The translations under genes and the position numbers were made by a program. DNA of 60,053 nucleotides from DATAEU01 sp046724395 (GTDB lineage Bacteria; Actinomycetota; UBA4738; HRBIN12). The DNA lies in NCBI GenBank assembly GCA_046724395.1, contig JBKOWM010000056.1, forward strand, positions 1-60,053, given 5' to 3'. Each line of letters begins with the position of its first letter. Within the stretch, counting starts at the first letter, position 1. Shown here in pieces: positions 32,276 through 39,987 of this stretch. The notes under the pieces are model-generated. The model made no database searches, was not told the origin of the DNA, and worked only from the letters and a program-made list of their open reading frames with translations.

Positions 32276-32860
32276 TCAGGCCGGCGGCGGAGTCCCCGCC
32301 ACGGCGGCGAGTACCGCGTCGAGTTTCCGCTCGAGCCGCTCCACGTCGCCGGACGACGCGTCTCTCGCCGCCTGCTCCAGGTCGACCACGATCGCGCCCG
32401 TCGGATACAGGAGCGCGCTCTTGACCTGCTTCACGTTCTCCGCGCCCTGCCGGCGGATCGCGACCTCGAGGTCGATCCGACGGACCCCGAGTCGACGCAT
32501 CTCCGCCCCGACGAAGTCGCCGTTCTCGGCCAGGCGCACTTCCCTGCCTTCGATGGCGTCATCGATGCGATTGCGACGCCGCAGGACGCGAACGACGAAC
32601 TCGTTCGATGCGATGAGCGCGATCGCACCGATGAGGCCGCCGAGCAGCGAGTTGTCGGGGCCGATGATCGCGTTTTGGACGACGTTGCTCAGCAGGAGCA
32701 GCACGACGAGGTCAAACGAGTTCAGCTGCGCCGCCGTGCGCCGCCCGAACAGCCGAAGCAGCAGGAAGATGAACATGTACACGATGAACGTCCGGGCGAT
32801 CTTGTCGGGAATCGGAATGCCGATCGACAGCAAGCGGTCGACGATGGACGCGGCGAGCAC
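32276..32860 (-). CDS. DUF421 membrane protein (YetF/YcaP-like)
   Basis: The 194-residue protein has three N-terminal membrane helices (ARTFIVYMFIFLLLRLFGRR, FDLVVLLLLSNVVQNAII, GGLIGAIALIASNEFVVRVL) and the DUF421 cytoplasmic domain (VRLAENGDFVGAEMRRLGVR). GRRTAAQLNSFDLVVLLLLS is the family signature. Function is unknown; related proteins are linked to spore germination and envelope stress in other bacteria. GTG start with an upstream GGGGGTGG. Confidence 0.88.
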   Translation of the reverse strand: MLAASIVDRLLSIGIPIPDKIARTFIVYMFIFLLLRLFGRRTAAQLNSFDLVVLLLLSNVVQNAIIGPDNSLLGGLIGAIALIASNEFVVRVLRRRNRIDDAIEGREVRLAENGDFVGAEMRRLGVRRIDLEVAIRRQGAENVKQVKSALLYPTGAIVVDLEQAARDASSGDVERLERKLDAVLAAVAGTPPPA

Positions 32861-32914
32861 GTAACCACCCCCTTCACGGATGTCGAATGCGCGACGGTAG
32901 CCCCGGCGGCCGTC

Positions 32915-33682
32915 TCAGAGAGCGCCCTTCCGGAGCTTCCAGATGTTCTCGCCGGGGTAGGACCGCGCCCAGTCGAGCGGCGCGTAGTCGGTATACGTGG
33001 TCGTCGCCCCCTCGGGCGGCCGGAGTTCGATGAGATCCTCGACCACGAACCCGCACGACACAAACAGCCGGATCCAGCCGCCGTACGTCAGCTGCCACTC
33101 GACCCAACGGTCCTCGCCGTCGACCCGCTCGTCACGGCCGAGCTCGAAATACGAACGCCGGAGCTCGCGGCCCGGCGGCGCGTCGTCGTCTCCCCAGCAG
33201 GTCCAGATGTACGGCGTCGAGATGTTGAAGACGAACCGCCCGCCAGGTCGAAGCACGCGCGCGACCTCGGGGACCGTTCGGGTGGGATCCGTGAACGACG
33301 TTGCGCCGTGGTCGCAGAAGGCCAGGTCGAAGCTCTCGTCGGCGAACGGTAGCTCCTCCGCGTTCCCGCGTACCAGCGGGAACCGACCGTCGCGATGTTC
33401 GATGTTTCGAACGGCGTGCCGGAGCTGATTCTCGGAGAAGTCGATCCCGATGACGCGAGCGCCGCGCGCGGCGACGCGAAGCCCGAGCTGCGCGCCGCCG
33501 CACCCTAGCTCGAGCGCGAGGACGCCGTGGACGTCGCCGAGGGCGTGGAGGTCGCCCTCGGGGACATCCCAGATTCCCCAGGCGAGCACCTCTCGACCGA
33601 GCTGCTCGCGGTTGCGAGCCTGGTAGCCGTCGCTCTCGCTCTCCCACGACGCGAGATTTACGCGGACGTCGTCGCGACTCAC
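32915..33682 (-). CDS. Class I SAM-dependent methyltransferase
   Basis: This is a 255-residue methyltransferase: motif I LALELGCGGAQLGLRVA, GIDFSENQL, FDLAFCDHGATSFTDP and a post-motif VLRPGGRFVFNIST. The sequence up to motif I (WESESDGYQARNREQLG) is found in UbiE/Coq5-like methyltransferases acting on small molecules. Substrate unknown. The GTG start at 33682 follows a TAGGCT -10 (33694-33689) by 6 bases, so it is leaderless. Confidence 0.87.
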   Translation of the reverse strand: MSRDDVRVNLASWESESDGYQARNREQLGREVLAWGIWDVPEGDLHALGDVHGVLALELGCGGAQLGLRVAARGARVIGIDFSENQLRHAVRNIEHRDGRFPLVRGNAEELPFADESFDLAFCDHGATSFTDPTRTVPEVARVLRPGGRFVFNISTPYIWTCWGDDDAPPGRELRRSYFELGRDERVDGEDRWVEWQLTYGGWIRLFVSCGFVVEDLIELRPPEGATTTYTDYAPLDWARSYPGENIWKLRKGAL

Positions 33683-33688
33683 GTCGGG

Positions 33689-33694
33689 AGCCTA
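33689..33694 (-). promoter_or_regulatory. -10 element TAGGCT, leaderless
   Basis: On the minus strand TAGGCT ends 6 bases before GTG 33682. Confidence 0.6.
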
Positions 33695-33786
33695 CCCGCC
33701 GATCGAACCCCCAGCGCCGCGCGGCTGGGGGCAAAGCTCGACCCATGCGAACGCTCTGCTGGTCGCGCACGACGCGGCTCGGAGGA

Positions 33787-34203
33787 TCAGGAACGTTCGG
33801 CTCGCTCGACGAGGGCGGAGAGTACCTCCGGGAAGTCGCCGCTCGCTTCGGGGCCGATCTGCGGTCCGAGCGTGTCGGCCTGGGGTCCGGTGATCTCCAT
33901 CGCGTACGTGACGCGCGAGCGGTCGCCTTCTCGTCCCACGCGGTGCGTCGTCCGCACGATGACGTCTCCGAAATCGGCCTCGTCTACGAAGATGTCGGGC
34001 TCCGCCGCCTCCGCGATGCGCAGCTGGATCGGGTCCTGCCCGGACTGAAACATCGTGATCGTGCTGCCAACCGCGAACGGTCCCGCGAGCTCCGCCCGCT
34101 CAAGACCCGCGTTCCATTCGGGCCAGCGTCCAACGTCCGACCAGACTCGCCAGATGGCCTCAGGCATCGCAGTCGTCTCGATGGTGCGCTCGTTCCTCCA
34201 CAA
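33787..34203 (-). CDS. SRPBCC family protein
   Basis: The 138-residue protein is a single START/Bet-v1-like (SRPBCC) domain: AIWRVWSDVGRWPEWNAGLE at the start, GSTITMFQSG in the middle and FPEVLSALVERAERS as the C-terminal helix. These domains bind hydrophobic ligands, but none is inferable. The start is TTG 34203, supported by GGGAGG five bases upstream; GTG 34201 is out of frame. It lies 109 bases downstream of the Clp-N gene across an AT-rich repeat. Confidence 0.85.
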   Translation of the reverse strand: MWRNERTIETTAMPEAIWRVWSDVGRWPEWNAGLERAELAGPFAVGSTITMFQSGQDPIQLRIAEAAEPDIFVDEADFGDVIVRTTHRVGREGDRSRVTYAMEITGPQADTLGPQIGPEASGDFPEVLSALVERAERS

Positions 34204-34274
34204 GTTGGCCTCCCATCAGGTATGCGGGCCGACTCGACACTAGCCGCAGCGCCCTTATACGGGAAACGAACCGG

Positions 34275-34320
34275 TTGACATTCCCGTTCATATTCCTGTT
34301 CATATTCCTGTTTCATATTT
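34275..34320 (+). repeat. 12-bp tandem repeat, about 4 copies, AT-rich
   Basis: Units are TTGACATTCCCG, TTCATATTCCTG, TTCATATTCCTG and a degenerate TTTCATATTTCGG. Two copies are identical. The tract is strikingly AT-rich for this DNA and overlaps the stop of the Clp-N gene (34315-34313). Confidence 0.75.
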
Positions 34321-34783
34321 CGGCGTTCGCTCGCCGACGTGCTTCCTCGCGATCGACGCCGAGCTCGTCGAGGACGTCGACTGCGGGGTCTGGACGATGC
34401 GCCGCGAGCAGGGCGGTGACGAGATGGCGCATCTCGACGCGGCTCCGCCGCTCGGCTCGGGCCAGGCGGACGGCGCGCGCCAGCGTCGACCGCGCGCCGG
34501 CGGTCAGCGGAAGGCGGCGACCCCCCGCTGGTGAGGGGATCAGCTCGATCGGGCCGAGATCGACGCCGACCGAGGCGAGCGCGGCGCGGTCGAGCCGATC
34601 GGCGGCTGTCCGAGCAGCACCGAGATCCGTCCCGAGGATTGAGATCGCCTCGGACGTCGGATCGTGAAGCGTCGCGAGCAGAAGGTCCTGCGTCCCCGTG
34701 CGGCCCGCGGCGCGCCTGCGCGCCTCCGCGGCCGCGACATTCAGCACCGCGCGGCGGACATCCAGTCCAAGCCGAACGGTCAT
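34313..34783 (-). CDS. Clp N-terminal (Clp-R) domain protein without ATPase
   Basis: The 156-residue protein consists of two Clp repeat motifs like the substrate/adaptor-binding N domain of ClpA/ClpC: DVRRAVLNVAAAEARRRAAG with TGTQDLLLATLHDP, then RSTLARAVRLARAERRSRVE with MRHLVTALLAAHR. There is no AAA+ module. Such free N domains could bind ClpC substrates or adaptors, or have their own ligand. The ATG overlaps the stop of the HTH gene (ATGA), so the pair is translationally coupled. This gene pairing recurs in actinobacteria as far as I recall. Confidence 0.85.
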   Translation of the reverse strand: MTVRLGLDVRRAVLNVAAAEARRRAAGRTGTQDLLLATLHDPTSEAISILGTDLGAARTAADRLDRAALASVGVDLGPIELIPSPAGGRRLPLTAGARSTLARAVRLARAERRSRVEMRHLVTALLAAHRPDPAVDVLDELGVDREEARRRANAEI

Positions 34784-34992
34784 CGAGTTCTCCGTCGTCC
34801 GAACCTCGCGTGCACGGACTGGCGCGAGACGCCTAGCGCGTCACCGATCTGATCCCAGGACCAGCCGCGGACTCGAGCGAGCTGGACGGATCGGGCCTCG
34901 ACCTGATCCGCGAGCCGCCGCAGCGCCGCAACGGCCCGGAATCCGACCGAGGGATCGTCCGAAGCGATCATCGTCGCGACGCCGTCGCTCAT
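34780..34992 (-). CDS. Small HTH protein paired with Clp-N protein
   Basis: The 70-residue protein ends in a helix-turn-helix WSWDQIGDALGVSRQSVHAR followed by a basic tail FGRRRTR. The front half (AVAALRRLADQVEARSVQLA) is a helix suited to dimerisation. It probably binds its own operator: the promoter region just upstream has a nested inverted repeat. A TTGACA-17-TAGCTT promoter places the transcription start at the ATG. The downstream Clp-N protein overlaps by ATGA, suggesting a sensor/regulator pair. Confidence 0.8.
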   Translation of the reverse strand: MSDGVATMIASDDPSVGFRAVAALRRLADQVEARSVQLARVRGWSWDQIGDALGVSRQSVHARFGRRRTR

Positions 34993-35044
34993 GGTGTCAA
35001 GCTACATTGACAAACTTAATGTGTCAAGGCAGACTGACACCATG
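34990..35044 (-). promoter_or_regulatory. Leaderless promoter within a nested inverted-repeat operator
   Basis: On the minus strand TTGACA (35027-35022), 17 bases, TAGCTT (35004-34999), 6 bases, then the ATG at 34992. The segment is bounded by a perfect 10-bp inverted repeat, CATGGTGTCA (34990-34999) and TGACACCATG (35035-35044). Inside, TGTCAA-N6-TTGACA (34995-35012) and TGTCAA-N7-TGACAC (35022-35040) give four half-sites covering both promoter boxes. This is a strong candidate repressor operator. Confidence 0.75.
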
Positions 35045-35054
35045 CAGACCAGAT

Positions 35055-35654
35055 TCACCCCGATTCCGGACCGCTTTCGAGGGCGCCGAGCGTCCGGAGG
35101 AGAAGCTCTCGCAGTCGCTCACGATCGCGCTCGTTGAGGCCCCGCAACAACTCCTCGTTCGCACGCTCGGCGGCGGCCGTCCGAACGGCCAACGCACGCC
35201 GTCCGGCGGGCGTAAGGTCGACTCGATACCTCCGACGATCGCGTTCGTCCCGCGTTCGCTCGACGAAGCCAACGTCCTCCAGCCAATCGACGAACGAGAC
35301 CAGGTCGCTCGGGTCGATTCGAAGCCGGCGGCTGATGTCGCGCTGGCTCGCCGCACCGAACTCGTCGATGGCGGCGAGGACCGCGAGGTGGGGAAACCTC
35401 ATCTGCTCCTCGGCGGTCGTCGCCGCGGCCGATCGCTCCTGCCCGATCCGGAACATCTCGCGCATCAGCAGGAACATCGCGGCCGATGGAAGCCGCAGGA
35501 GCGATCTGGGGTACTCGGGCGCGGGACCTTCCCCGGCGGGCGGCATCCTGAAGCCGGAGCGCGCTCGCCGACCGAGCGACGGCGGGCTCGGCACCCTTCC
35601 GCTCGAAGGCGAGCGAGCCCTACGACGCCGACCCGCGCCGCCATTGACGTCCAT
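35055..35654 (-). CDS. MarR family transcriptional regulator
   Basis: The 199-residue protein has a long Arg/Pro/Ser-rich N-terminus (about 50 residues), then a MarR winged helix: MRFPHLAVLAAIDEFGAASQ, RDISRRLRIDPSDLVSFVDW (recognition helix) and the wing RTRDERDRRRYRVDLTPAGR, ending in a dimerisation helix. The DXR wing motif is intact. It is divergent from an ABC-2 exporter with only 29 bases between starts; MarR proteins commonly repress such exporters and are relieved by the exported compound. The low-complexity N-terminus could mean a later start, but a TAGGAT -10 eight bases before ATG 35654 favours this one. Confidence 0.85.
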   Translation of the reverse strand: MDVNGGAGRRRRARSPSSGRVPSPPSLGRRARSGFRMPPAGEGPAPEYPRSLLRLPSAAMFLLMREMFRIGQERSAAATTAEEQMRFPHLAVLAAIDEFGAASQRDISRRLRIDPSDLVSFVDWLEDVGFVERTRDERDRRRYRVDLTPAGRRALAVRTAAAERANEELLRGLNERDRERLRELLLRTLGALESGPESG

Positions 35655-35660
35655 CGGACG

Positions 35661-35672
35661 CGATCCTATCGT
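35661..35672. promoter_or_regulatory. Overlapping divergent -10 boxes with CGATcctATCG palindrome
   Basis: TATCGT (+, 35667-35672) serves the ABC exporter and TAGGAT (-, 35668-35663) serves marR. Both fall in the palindrome CGATCCTATCG (35661-35671). A protein bound here would block both promoters. Confidence 0.5.
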
Positions 35673-35683
35673 TGACTGGGCCC

Positions 35684-36709
35684 ATGATTTACCATGCCAA
35701 CGATCCCGACGCCAGCGGTGCGACGGCCGTCGCCGATGAAGCCGTCATCGAGGCCGACGGGCTTCGCAAGCGATTCGGTCAGATCGAGGCCGTCGCCGGG
35801 GTCGATCTCGAGGTTCACCGTGGCGAGACGTTCGGATTCCTCGGACCCAACGGCGCGGGAAAGACGACGACCATCAACATGCTCTGCACCCTGATCCGTC
35901 CGAGCGAAGGGACCGCCACGGTCGCCGGGTTCGACGTCGTTCGGCAGCGCGACGCGGTGCGGCGCAGCATCGGGCTGGTCTTCCAGGACACCACGCTCGA
36001 CTCGTACCTCTCCGCGGAGCGCAACCTCCGCTTCCACGCCGAGCTCTACGGCGTTCCGCGCGACGAGGTCGACGAACGCATCCGGCAGGTCCTGGAGATC
36101 GTTGGGCTTTGGGATCGCAAGGACAGCAAGGTCCTCGAGTATTCCGGCGGCATGATGCGACGGCTCGAGATCGCCCGTGGGCTGGTGCACTATCCGCGCG
36201 TCCTGTTCCTCGACGAGCCGACGATCGGCCTCGACCCGCAGACGCGATCGCACATCTGGACCTACATCAACGAGTTGAAGCGTCGCGAGGACATCACGAT
36301 CTTCCTCACGACGCATTACATGGACGAGGCTGAGAACTGCGACCGCATCGCGATCATCGACAACGGCCGGATCGTCGCCCTCGATACACCCGAGGCGCTC
36401 AAGGCGAGCATCGGCAAGGACCGCGTACAGATCCAGACGACAGACGACGCCACCGCGATCGCGAGGCTGCGTGACCGGTTCGCGATCGACGCGAGCATCC
36501 ACGAGGGATCCGTCACCTTCGCCGTTGAATCGGGCGAGCAGTTCGTCCCAAGGTTGTTCGCCGACCTCGGGGTCACGATCGCATCGGTTCGCGTCTCGCG
36601 TCCAACGCTGGACGACGTGTTCATGTCCTACACCGGCAAGACCATCCGCGATGCCGAGGCCGTGAATCCTCTCAAGGCGATGGCGAGGGCCTGGCGCGGG
36701 AGGCGATGA
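35684..36709 (+). CDS. ABC-2 exporter ATP-binding protein (DrrA-like)
   Basis: The 341-residue ATPase has Walker A GPNGAGKTTTI, Q-loop FQDTTLD, signature YSGGMMRRLEIARGL, Walker B VLFLDEPTIGLDP and H-loop TTHYMDEAENCD. The C-terminal domain (VQIQTTDDATAIARL) matches daunorubicin-resistance DrrA-type transporters, which export lipids or antibiotics. ATG 35684 is chosen; the TTG at 35672 overlaps the -10. It is co-transcribed with the permease (ATGA overlap) and divergent from marR. Confidence 0.93.
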   Translation: MIYHANDPDASGATAVADEAVIEADGLRKRFGQIEAVAGVDLEVHRGETFGFLGPNGAGKTTTINMLCTLIRPSEGTATVAGFDVVRQRDAVRRSIGLVFQDTTLDSYLSAERNLRFHAELYGVPRDEVDERIRQVLEIVGLWDRKDSKVLEYSGGMMRRLEIARGLVHYPRVLFLDEPTIGLDPQTRSHIWTYINELKRREDITIFLTTHYMDEAENCDRIAIIDNGRIVALDTPEALKASIGKDRVQIQTTDDATAIARLRDRFAIDASIHEGSVTFAVESGEQFVPRLFADLGVTIASVRVSRPTLDDVFMSYTGKTIRDAEAVNPLKAMARAWRGRR

Positions 36710-37596
36710 ACATGGCGACCGAGGCCGTCCAACGACGGGACCCCCAATCGCAGCAGGCGCGGGTCTCCGTCGCGCGACGCGCTATCGTCCACGACCTCCG
36801 GGGGGTGCGGATCGTGTGGGAGCGCGAGATGCTCCGGTTCTGGCAGGACCGATCGCGACTCATCGTCTCTTTGCTGCAGCCCGTGCTGTTCCTGTTCGTC
36901 CTCGGGACGGGTCTGTCGAGCCTCGTCTCCGCCGGGACAGGGGGGTTGTCCCTGCGGACGTTCCTGTTCCCCGGAGTGCTGGCGATGTCGACCATGTTCA
37001 CCGCTCTGTTCTCGGCGGCCTCGCTCGTCTGGGACCGCGAGTTCGGGTTCCTTCGCGAAATGCTCGTCGCGCCGGTGAGCCGGGCCGCCATCATGATCGG
37101 GAAGGCGCTCGGCGGCGCGTGCGTCGCCACGATTCCCGGCCTCGTCATCCTCGCGCTCGCGGGGGCTGTGGGAGTCCCCTACAGCCCCGTGCTGATGGCG
37201 ACGCTCGTCCTCGAGCTGTTCCTGCTGTCGTTCGTGCTCACCTCCGTCGGCCTGATCTTCGCCGGGCGGACGAAGCAGATTCAGACGTTCATGTCGACAA
37301 CGCAACTGTTCCTGCTCCCGATGCTGTTCCTCTCCGGCGCGATGTTTCCGCTCTCCAACCTGCCTGCGTGGCTCCACACGCTCACGCGAATCAACCCGCT
37401 CACATACGCCGTCGATCCGATGCGTCGCGCCGTCTTCGAGCGCCTGGACGTCTCCGCCGCGACGGTCCACACCCTCAGCCCCGGCGTGACGTGGGGATCG
37501 TGGACGATGCCGATCCTGCTCGAGCTCTTGGTCGTCGTCGGCATCGGGCTCGCCCTTCTGGGCGTCGCGATCGCCGAGTTCAGCCGGACCGAGTAA
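36706..37596 (+). CDS. ABC-2 type transporter permease (DrrB-like)
   Basis: The 296-residue membrane protein has six hydrophobic segments and the ABC-2 signature region (LTRINPLTYAVDPMRRAVFE). WEREMLRFWQDRSRL is the N-terminal coupling segment and REFGFLREMLVAPVSR the intracellular loop that contacts the ATPase. It pairs with the upstream ATPase to form a drug or lipid exporter. The start is ATG 36706 (overlapping the ATPase stop); ATG 36712 is an alternative. Confidence 0.92.
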   Translation: MNMATEAVQRRDPQSQQARVSVARRAIVHDLRGVRIVWEREMLRFWQDRSRLIVSLLQPVLFLFVLGTGLSSLVSAGTGGLSLRTFLFPGVLAMSTMFTALFSAASLVWDREFGFLREMLVAPVSRAAIMIGKALGGACVATIPGLVILALAGAVGVPYSPVLMATLVLELFLLSFVLTSVGLIFAGRTKQIQTFMSTTQLFLLPMLFLSGAMFPLSNLPAWLHTLTRINPLTYAVDPMRRAVFERLDVSAATVHTLSPGVTWGSWTMPILLELLVVVGIGLALLGVAIAEFSRTE

Positions 37597-37651
37597 CGCC
37601 CGCCGGCCGCCTTACACCGGCCGCCTCACAACGCCCGCCCGCCGGCCGCGT

Positions 37652-38065
37652 CTACGCCGCCCGCTCCAGCACGATGACGGGGATCTCGCGCTTGGTCCTC
37701 TGCTCATATTCGGCAAAGGCGTGATTGCGCCGCTTTTGCTCCTGCCAGATCGCGTCCCGCTCCGCTCCTGTCGCCAGATGGGCGCGCACGGGAACCGTCT
37801 CGGTCCCGACCTCGATGGTCGCATCCGGATTCGCGAGCACGTTGTAGACCCAGTCGGGGTTCGTCGGCGCGCCCCCCTTCGAGCCGAAGATGGCGTACCC
37901 CTCATCGAGCCCGAGGTACGCCAGCGGATTGACGCGCTCGATGCCCGTCCTTGCGCCACGGTGGTGGAGCAGCAGCAGCGGCTGCCGCGCGAACGCGGCG
38001 ACGCGTCCGCCGTTCGCGCGGAATTCCTCGATCACGCTCTGGTTCCAGTCCCGGCGTTCGGCCAT
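37652..38065 (-). CDS. F420/deazaflavin-dependent nitroreductase family protein (Ddn-like)
   Basis: The 137-residue split beta-barrel protein belongs to the nitroreductase/deazaflavin-dependent group. LLLLHHRGARTGIERVNPLA is the cofactor-contacting segment, GSKGGAPTNPDWVYNVLANP the family hallmark and VIVLERA the closing strand. Mycobacterial relatives use reduced F420 to reduce quinones and nitroimidazoles. F420 biosynthesis genes are not in the window, but the LLM oxidoreductase at 50 kb is also F420-type. ATG with AAGGAGG upstream. Confidence 0.9.
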   Translation of the reverse strand: MAERRDWNQSVIEEFRANGGRVAAFARQPLLLLHHRGARTGIERVNPLAYLGLDEGYAIFGSKGGAPTNPDWVYNVLANPDATIEVGTETVPVRAHLATGAERDAIWQEQKRRNHAFAEYEQRTKREIPVIVLERAA

Positions 38066-38135
38066 CGATCCGTCCTCCTTGCGTGGTCATCAGCGGCGAA
38101 GCGAGCGTAACGGCCTGGCGGTCGAACACGTCGGG

Positions 38136-39530
38136 TCACGACGTCACCTCCTCCAGCCGGCGCTGCAGAAACCGCCGATCCACCGGGTTCGTCGCGAGCG
38201 CCAGCGCCCGGCGGAACGCTTGCGCCGCGGCCGCGCGATCGCCCGCACGATCGAGCATCGCCGCCCGCGTCGAGTGCAGCAGGTGATAGCGGCGGAGCCG
38301 CGGGTCCGCGGCCAGCTCGTCCACGAGCCGAAGACCCGCGTGCGGTCCGTCGCGCATCGAAACGGCGGCCGCGCGGTTCAGAGCGACGACCGGGGATGGC
38401 GCGAGGGCGAGCAGCCTGTCGTACAGCGCGACGATCTCGCCCCAGTCGGTCTCGTCCGCCGTGTGTGCTTCGGCGTGAACGGCCGCGATCGCCGCCTGGA
38501 CCTGGTACGGCCCGGGTCTGCCGAGCGTCAGCGCGCTCGTCAGCATCGCGAGCCCCTCGTCGATCTCCCCCCTGTCCCACAAAGACCGGTCTTGATCGGC
38601 GAGCAACACCATCTCGCCGGTCGCGTTGGTTCGTGCCGACCTGCGCGAGTCGTGGAGCAGCATGAGCGCCAGCAGACCGATTGCCTCGGGCTCGCCCGGC
38701 AGCAGCTCTGTGAGCATTCGCGCCAGCCGGATCGCCTCGGTTGCGAGATCGGCGCGCGTCAGCGTCTCCGCACTCGTCGAGAGATAGCCCTCGTTGAAGA
38801 CGAAATACAAGGCCGCGAGCGCGACAACGACGCGCTCGCTAAGGGCGTCGGCCGGTGGGACGGCGATCGGGATCGCGGCCTCGCGGATCTTGCGTTTGGC
38901 GCGCGACAGCCGCTGTGCCACGGTTGGTTCGGGCTCGAGGAACGCGCGAGCGATCTCTCGCGTCGTGAGGCCCCCGAGCGTCCGGAGCGTGAGCGCGACC
39001 TGAGCCTCGCGCGCCAGCGCCGGGTGGCAGCAGGCGAACATCAGCGCCAGTCGGTCGTCCGGGTAGTCGTCCATCGCATGCCGCTCGACCGTGGTTCCCC
39101 TCCCCGGCCCGCCGGTCGCGACCTCACCCGCGTCTCGTCGTGCGTCGGCCTCGAGAACCGCGAGCTTCCCGGCGTAGCGCCGATCACGACGCAGGCGGTC
39201 GATGGCGCGGTTTCGCGCCGTCGTCGTGATCCACGCGCCCGGATTGTCCGGCGTGCCGTGGGCGGGCCACCGCTCGAGCGCGACGGCGAACGCCTCCTGC
39301 ACAGCCTCCTCGGCGAGGTCGATGTCTCCGACCGCGCGCGCGATGGTCGCGACCGCTCGGGCCGACTCTCGTCGGAATAGGCGGTCGACGAGGTCGGCCG
39401 GCCGTTGCGCTACCGATGCCCCTCGTGCGGCTCGTCGTCCCCGATGACGGGACGTACCTCGACCTTGCCGCCGATACGAAGCGACGGGATCCTGCCGGCG
39501 GTCTGGAGAGCCTCGTCGAGCGAGTCGCAC
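38136..39530 (-). CDS. ECF sigma factor with C-terminal TPR-like extension (ECF42 type)
   Basis: The protein has sigma-70 regions 2 (RRESARAVATIARAVGDIDL, GAWITTTARNRAIDRLRRD) and 4 (ALTLRTLGGLTTREIARAFL), then an extension of about 240 residues (CCHPAL, YFVFNEGYLSTSAETLTRAD, helical repeats). This is the DUF6596-bearing group paired with YCII proteins, as here. The start is unresolved: the only standard start before region 2 is ATG 39530, giving 464 residues and a 121-base overlap with the YCII gene, with about 40 residues beyond the usual N-terminus. The next in-frame GTG (39302) would cut into region 2. A non-standard start or frameshift near 39400 is possible. Confidence 0.8.
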   Translation of the reverse strand: MRLARRGSPDRRQDPVASYRRQGRGTSRHRGRRAARGASVAQRPADLVDRLFRRESARAVATIARAVGDIDLAEEAVQEAFAVALERWPAHGTPDNPGAWITTTARNRAIDRLRRDRRYAGKLAVLEADARRDAGEVATGGPGRGTTVERHAMDDYPDDRLALMFACCHPALAREAQVALTLRTLGGLTTREIARAFLEPEPTVAQRLSRAKRKIREAAIPIAVPPADALSERVVVALAALYFVFNEGYLSTSAETLTRADLATEAIRLARMLTELLPGEPEAIGLLALMLLHDSRRSARTNATGEMVLLADQDRSLWDRGEIDEGLAMLTSALTLGRPGPYQVQAAIAAVHAEAHTADETDWGEIVALYDRLLALAPSPVVALNRAAAVSMRDGPHAGLRLVDELAADPRLRRYHLLHSTRAAMLDRAGDRAAAAQAFRRALALATNPVDRRFLQRRLEEVTS

Positions 39531-39766
39531 TCCACCAGGAAGAACCCGCCGAGCTGCTCCTTGGTCTCCGCGAAGGGACCGTCGGCGACGATCGTCTTTC
39601 CGCTGTCGGACCGAAGCGTCGTCACCGCTGTCGACAGTTGCTCGCCGCCCCGCATCTGGCCATGCTCGACGAGTCCGTTCGCGAACTTGTCGTATTCCTG
39701 CATCAGCCCCTGCCCCGCTCGCTCGACGGCGCTCGGGTCGTCGTAGATCAGCAGCGCGTACTTCAC
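39410..39766 (-). CDS. YCII/DGPF-domain protein
   Basis: The 118-residue protein carries the dimeric alpha-beta-barrel YCII domain: KYALLIYDDPSAVERAG, TVADGPF-like TIVADGPFAETKEQLGGFFL and VEVRPVIGDD. DGPF proteins are the standard genomic partners of the ECF42 sigma factors and are thought to modulate them or to act as small enzymes. GTG 39766 follows AAGGAG by 7 bases. A TAGGGT -10 lies about 50 bases upstream on the minus strand. The last codons overlap the open sigma frame. Confidence 0.9.
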   Translation of the reverse strand: MKYALLIYDDPSAVERAGQGLMQEYDKFANGLVEHGQMRGGEQLSTAVTTLRSDSGKTIVADGPFAETKEQLGGFFLVECDSLDEALQTAGRIPSLRIGGKVEVRPVIGDDEPHEGHR

Positions 39767-39987
39767 GGCTGGCTCCTTCCTCCCGGCGACCCAGGCGGCC
39801 ACCTTCACCCTACCGACGAACGGCGACGACCGCTTTCGACACCGACGGTCGCCCAACCCGTGCGGCGCCGGACCGATGTGGGGATCACCCACGCCCGGCT
39901 CCGGGCGATCATCGCGACGCCCGGGCGGCGCGTGCCCGTCGATCCACTTGGGTAGGGTCGGTCCCTCGTCCGGAGAGGGAGGAAGAC

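Noticed and set aside
33984..34316. Minus-strand frame starting in the 12-bp repeat (MKQEYEQEYERE...)
   Set aside because: The start is only the repeat translated in frame. The rest overlaps the SRPBCC gene out of frame and resembles no protein.
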